The notes below the pieces were generated by a model. It did no database searches. It was not told the DNA's origin and was given only the letters and a program-made list of their open reading frames with translations. This document shows positions 61,950 through 64,000 of a stretch of DNA of 64,000 bases, in pieces. Where the stretch lies: contig NC_067206.1 in assembly GCF_026262505.1 (NCBI RefSeq), positions 6,662,879-6,726,878 on the forward strand. The letters are read 5' to 3'. Numbering within the stretch: the first letter of the stretch is position 1; each line of letters opens with the position of its first letter. The DNA comes from Trichomonas vaginalis G3 (lineage: Eukaryota; Parabasalia; Trichomonadida; Trichomonadidae). A program made the position numbers and the translations under genes.

Positions 61950-62217
61950 CACAAAACTACGACAAGGAGTGAAATAAGAAATTCTGTCATTTCTTTTTTA
62001 TCACATCTGGCTGCATAATGAAGAGGGGTCCATGCATTTTCATTTTTAGCATTGACATTTGCACCATTTGAAATAAGAAATTCTGCCATTTCTTTTATAT
62101 TATTGTATAATGTATGATGAAGAGCAGCATTTCCATCATTGCCTTTAGCATTGATATCTGCACCATTTGAAATAAGAAATTCTGTCATTTCTTTGTTATT
62201 ATCCCTGACTGTATAAT
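61950..62217 (-). pseudogene. Ankyrin-repeat relic, truncated by a MITE fragment
   Basis: About two and a half repeats (NKEMTEFLISNGADINAK, then NIKEMAEFLISNGANVNAK) with an unrelated tail past the last repeat. The upstream side ends where the MITE-like fragment at 62218 begins. Confidence 0.6.
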
Positions 62218-62300
62218 GTTAATAAGTTTCCCCGAATTTTAGTTATTCTTAAAGCACCTCTATATTATCTCCTATCTACTGATATAATTATTTTTCAAAA
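62218..62300. mobile_element. MITE fragment related to 57706-58223
   Basis: Complementary to the core around 58060-58140 (the TATCAGTAGATAGG region), with differences. Ends not found. Confidence 0.55.
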
Positions 62301-62611
62301 AGTTTGCACAATAAAGAAAGCTTAAATTTCTTTTGGAGTTTTGAAAACTGCATATATCCCTAAGAATATTACTTGTTTAACAGTACATTGATCACATAGC
62401 TTTTCAAAAATTGTCCGAAATCGAAATATATTTGTGAGGTATTACAACAGATTCTAGACGTATTATAACTAAACTTTAAAATATTGTCTTTATTGATTAA
62501 AATTAGCATATTTCTTCTTAAAAAGTAATATTAAAAAAAAAAATTATATTTTAAAATAACACTCTATTATTACCAATATTTATACTAAGTAATCTATAAC
62601 AAATTCATATA
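62301..62611. other. AT-rich spacer, nothing recognised
   Basis: No feature seen. Confidence 0.4.
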
Positions 62612-63382
62612 TTAGGGTATAGACACGCAATCAGAGATTGTTTTACAAAAATCAGTTGCATTTTGATTACTTGCGCATCTTATAAGATAAATTGAAGGTT
62701 CCATTGCTGGTATCTGTTCCGCGAATATTTGTACATACGATTCTGGTTTTGTTCTAGGTTGAATTCCTTTTATCAACCTGAGAGACGTTGGCGAGTTATT
62801 TGCATTAAGAGTTAGTATATAACTGTTATTAATATTCTGTATTGCAATGCGACCTGTTCCTATATCTACGTAAAATTCTTTATTTGTATTTTCATCTTTA
62901 GAAACTCTGTATAACTGAGCTTGATAACTACATATCTCATTAGGTCCTGGTATTTCATCAACTTCTCCTCTAAAATATTCGGGACGTGAAAGAGAGAAAT
63001 TTGGAATTGTAAATGGAGTTTTTGGATCCCTAAATCCTTCAAATACTTCTCCAGTTCCGAAACAAAATTCTACATGAAATGGTTTTTTCATGCCATGATG
63101 GAAATTGACGACTTTTTCTTTTTTTACTGGTTTCGGTTTTGGTTTTTCGACTGGTTTTGGAATTTCTAATGGCGGCTCTTCTTTTGTAACTTCAAGTTTA
63201 AATTTTTTCTGTTTTACTGGTGCTGTTAAATTTAAATTTGATAAAATTCCTTGTTGTGGTGTTCTTTCGATATTACTTAGAGGAGGTGGAGGTTCCTCTA
63301 TTTTAAAATCGGATAGAATCTGTTCAGGAGGCGGCTCTACATGTTCGTTCAGTGATTTAATCCAAAGATTTTTTAAATTCAT
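62612..63382 (-). CDS. Ran-binding-domain protein (Nup50/RanBP1-like), 256 residues
   Basis: Residues about 1-110 are Pro/Glu/Lys-rich and disordered (KPVEKPKPKPVKKEK). About 135-256 fit a Ran-binding domain: entry stretch CSYQAQLYRVSKDENTN, then IGTGRIAIQNI and closing YLIRCASNQNATDFCKTI. Such a layout matches Nup50/Nup2-type nuclear-pore proteins that bind RanGTP. Assignment is by fold pattern; a missing N-terminal importin-binding motif cannot be judged. Confidence 0.6.
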   Translation of the reverse strand: MNLKNLWIKSLNEHVEPPPEQILSDFKIEEPPPPLSNIERTPQQGILSNLNLTAPVKQKKFKLEVTKEEPPLEIPKPVEKPKPKPVKKEKVVNFHHGMKKPFHVEFCFGTGEVFEGFRDPKTPFTIPNFSLSRPEYFRGEVDEIPGPNEICSYQAQLYRVSKDENTNKEFYVDIGTGRIAIQNINNSYILTLNANNSPTSLRLIKGIQPRTKPESYVQIFAEQIPAMEPSIYLIRCASNQNATDFCKTISDCVSIP

Positions 63383-63728
63383 TAAAATCTGGCACTTTTA
63401 CAAAAAGTGTCATTTTTTGAATGAAAAATTCCTAATGAAAAGGGTTGTACATCCTCAACTCTGCATTTTTAATTTTCTTTTCATTTAAGAAGGAAATGGT
63501 TCAAATCACGACAGATGTCTATTTTGCCTGTGATTCGCAATCTTTGAGTTCCCAAAATGCGTTATCTGCTCTCAGAACGCGTTGGATTCAAAAACCAAGA
63601 ACGTTTGAATTTAATTGTAATTGTGTTTAAAGCAAAAATCATATTGTCAAAATTCGATATTCTAATTAAAATTTTATTATAAGTTTGATTAATGGCCATG
63701 CATAGATTTTCAAGATCATCGATAGTTG
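63383..63728. other. Intergenic with a short hairpin
   Basis: A GGCACTTTT...AAAAGTGTC hairpin lies near 63390-63412. A short plus frame (63496-63630) is not convincing. Nothing else. Confidence 0.4.
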
Positions 63729-63953
63729 CTAGTTTTTCTGGGTGATTATCGTATCAAGAAGAGCTTTTCTACACTTTTGGATTCCTCCGAGAAAGATATA
63801 GTTTTCATCTTTGGGAGTAATTTCGTATTGATTGCTTGGGATTCCAGGTACTATCTTCTGAATAACAGTTACTAATACCCTTTGCATTTCTAGAGTATCA
63901 TAGATTGCGGTTGTGTTTGAAAATTTTGAAAGTATAATTATGAGCAATTTCAT
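63729..63953 (-). CDS. Small unknown protein, 74 residues
   Basis: A minus frame with mixed alpha/beta features (VLVTVIQKIVPGIPSNQYEI). Coding-like sequence continues past its stop in another frame (63650-63730), so it may be part of a broken or longer gene. Low support. Confidence 0.3.
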   Translation of the reverse strand: MKLLIIILSKFSNTTAIYDTLEMQRVLVTVIQKIVPGIPSNQYEITPKDENYIFLGGIQKCRKALLDTIITQKN

Positions 63954-64000
63954 ATATTTGGTTTTTTTAATGGATACTATTATATATAACTCTTCTTATT

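Overview
The window is AT-rich nuclear DNA of a parabasalid, most likely Trichomonas vaginalis or a close relative. Three things point there. Several host genes have the trichomonad initiator (TCA+Py+A/T) within a few bases of the ATG. There are many relics of the two trichomonad ankyrin-repeat families (DUF3447-type heads and coiled-coil heads). Polinton/Maverick-type virus-like DNA is abundant. No introns or operons of host type were recognised.

Layout. 1-4962: right-hand part of one virus-like element (element A), with a tight leftward cluster of small virion-type genes, a Myb-like-site-rich divergent promoter and one rightward gene; it ends at a nested GC hairpin and a 24-nt T run. 5-13.2 kb: host genes, namely a proline-rich small protein, a broken beta-helix surface protein with a TTAA-flanked MITE at its 5' end, an ankyrin gene with one frameshift, and a REV3-like (DNA polymerase zeta) gene. 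13.2-16.8 kb: AT-rich, no genes seen. 17198-39092: a 21.9-kb Polinton-type element (element B) with ~0.68-kb terminal inverted repeats and a 5-bp target duplication (ATTCT), inserted into a host gene whose halves lie on either side. Its parts are a major capsid-like protein, small virion-like genes, two integrases, a primase-SF3 helicase flanked by inverted 119-bp repeats, a KilA-N protein, a collagen-like and phage-tail-collar-like fibre module, a packaging ATPase and minor-capsid candidates. 39.3-45.8 kb: repeats, two broken ankyrin genes and a striking array of five long hairpins. 45812-52357: a 2181-residue neurofibromin-like RasGAP. 52.9-54.7 kb: a foldback element with 276-bp inverted arms. 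54.8-64 kb: an acidic unknown protein, more ankyrin relics (one split by a 518-bp TTAA MITE), a P/Q-rich unknown protein and a Ran-binding-domain (Nup50-like) protein.

How parts fit. Element B carries its own replication, integration, packaging and capsid modules and uses a start context (T-rich then TAAATG) unlike the host initiator. It also carries private repeats: a GGTTAGATCTAACC palindrome, 119-bp repeats and an AAAACTAACTTTATTTTT motif. Element A instead has host-type initiators next to its two divergent genes. Both elements are treated as fossils: A is cut by the window edge; B has near-identical ends but roughly half a dozen or more broken reading frames, so it looks fairly young but not whole. 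The hairpin array at 45.05-45.38 kb is the structure least explained by any known feature.
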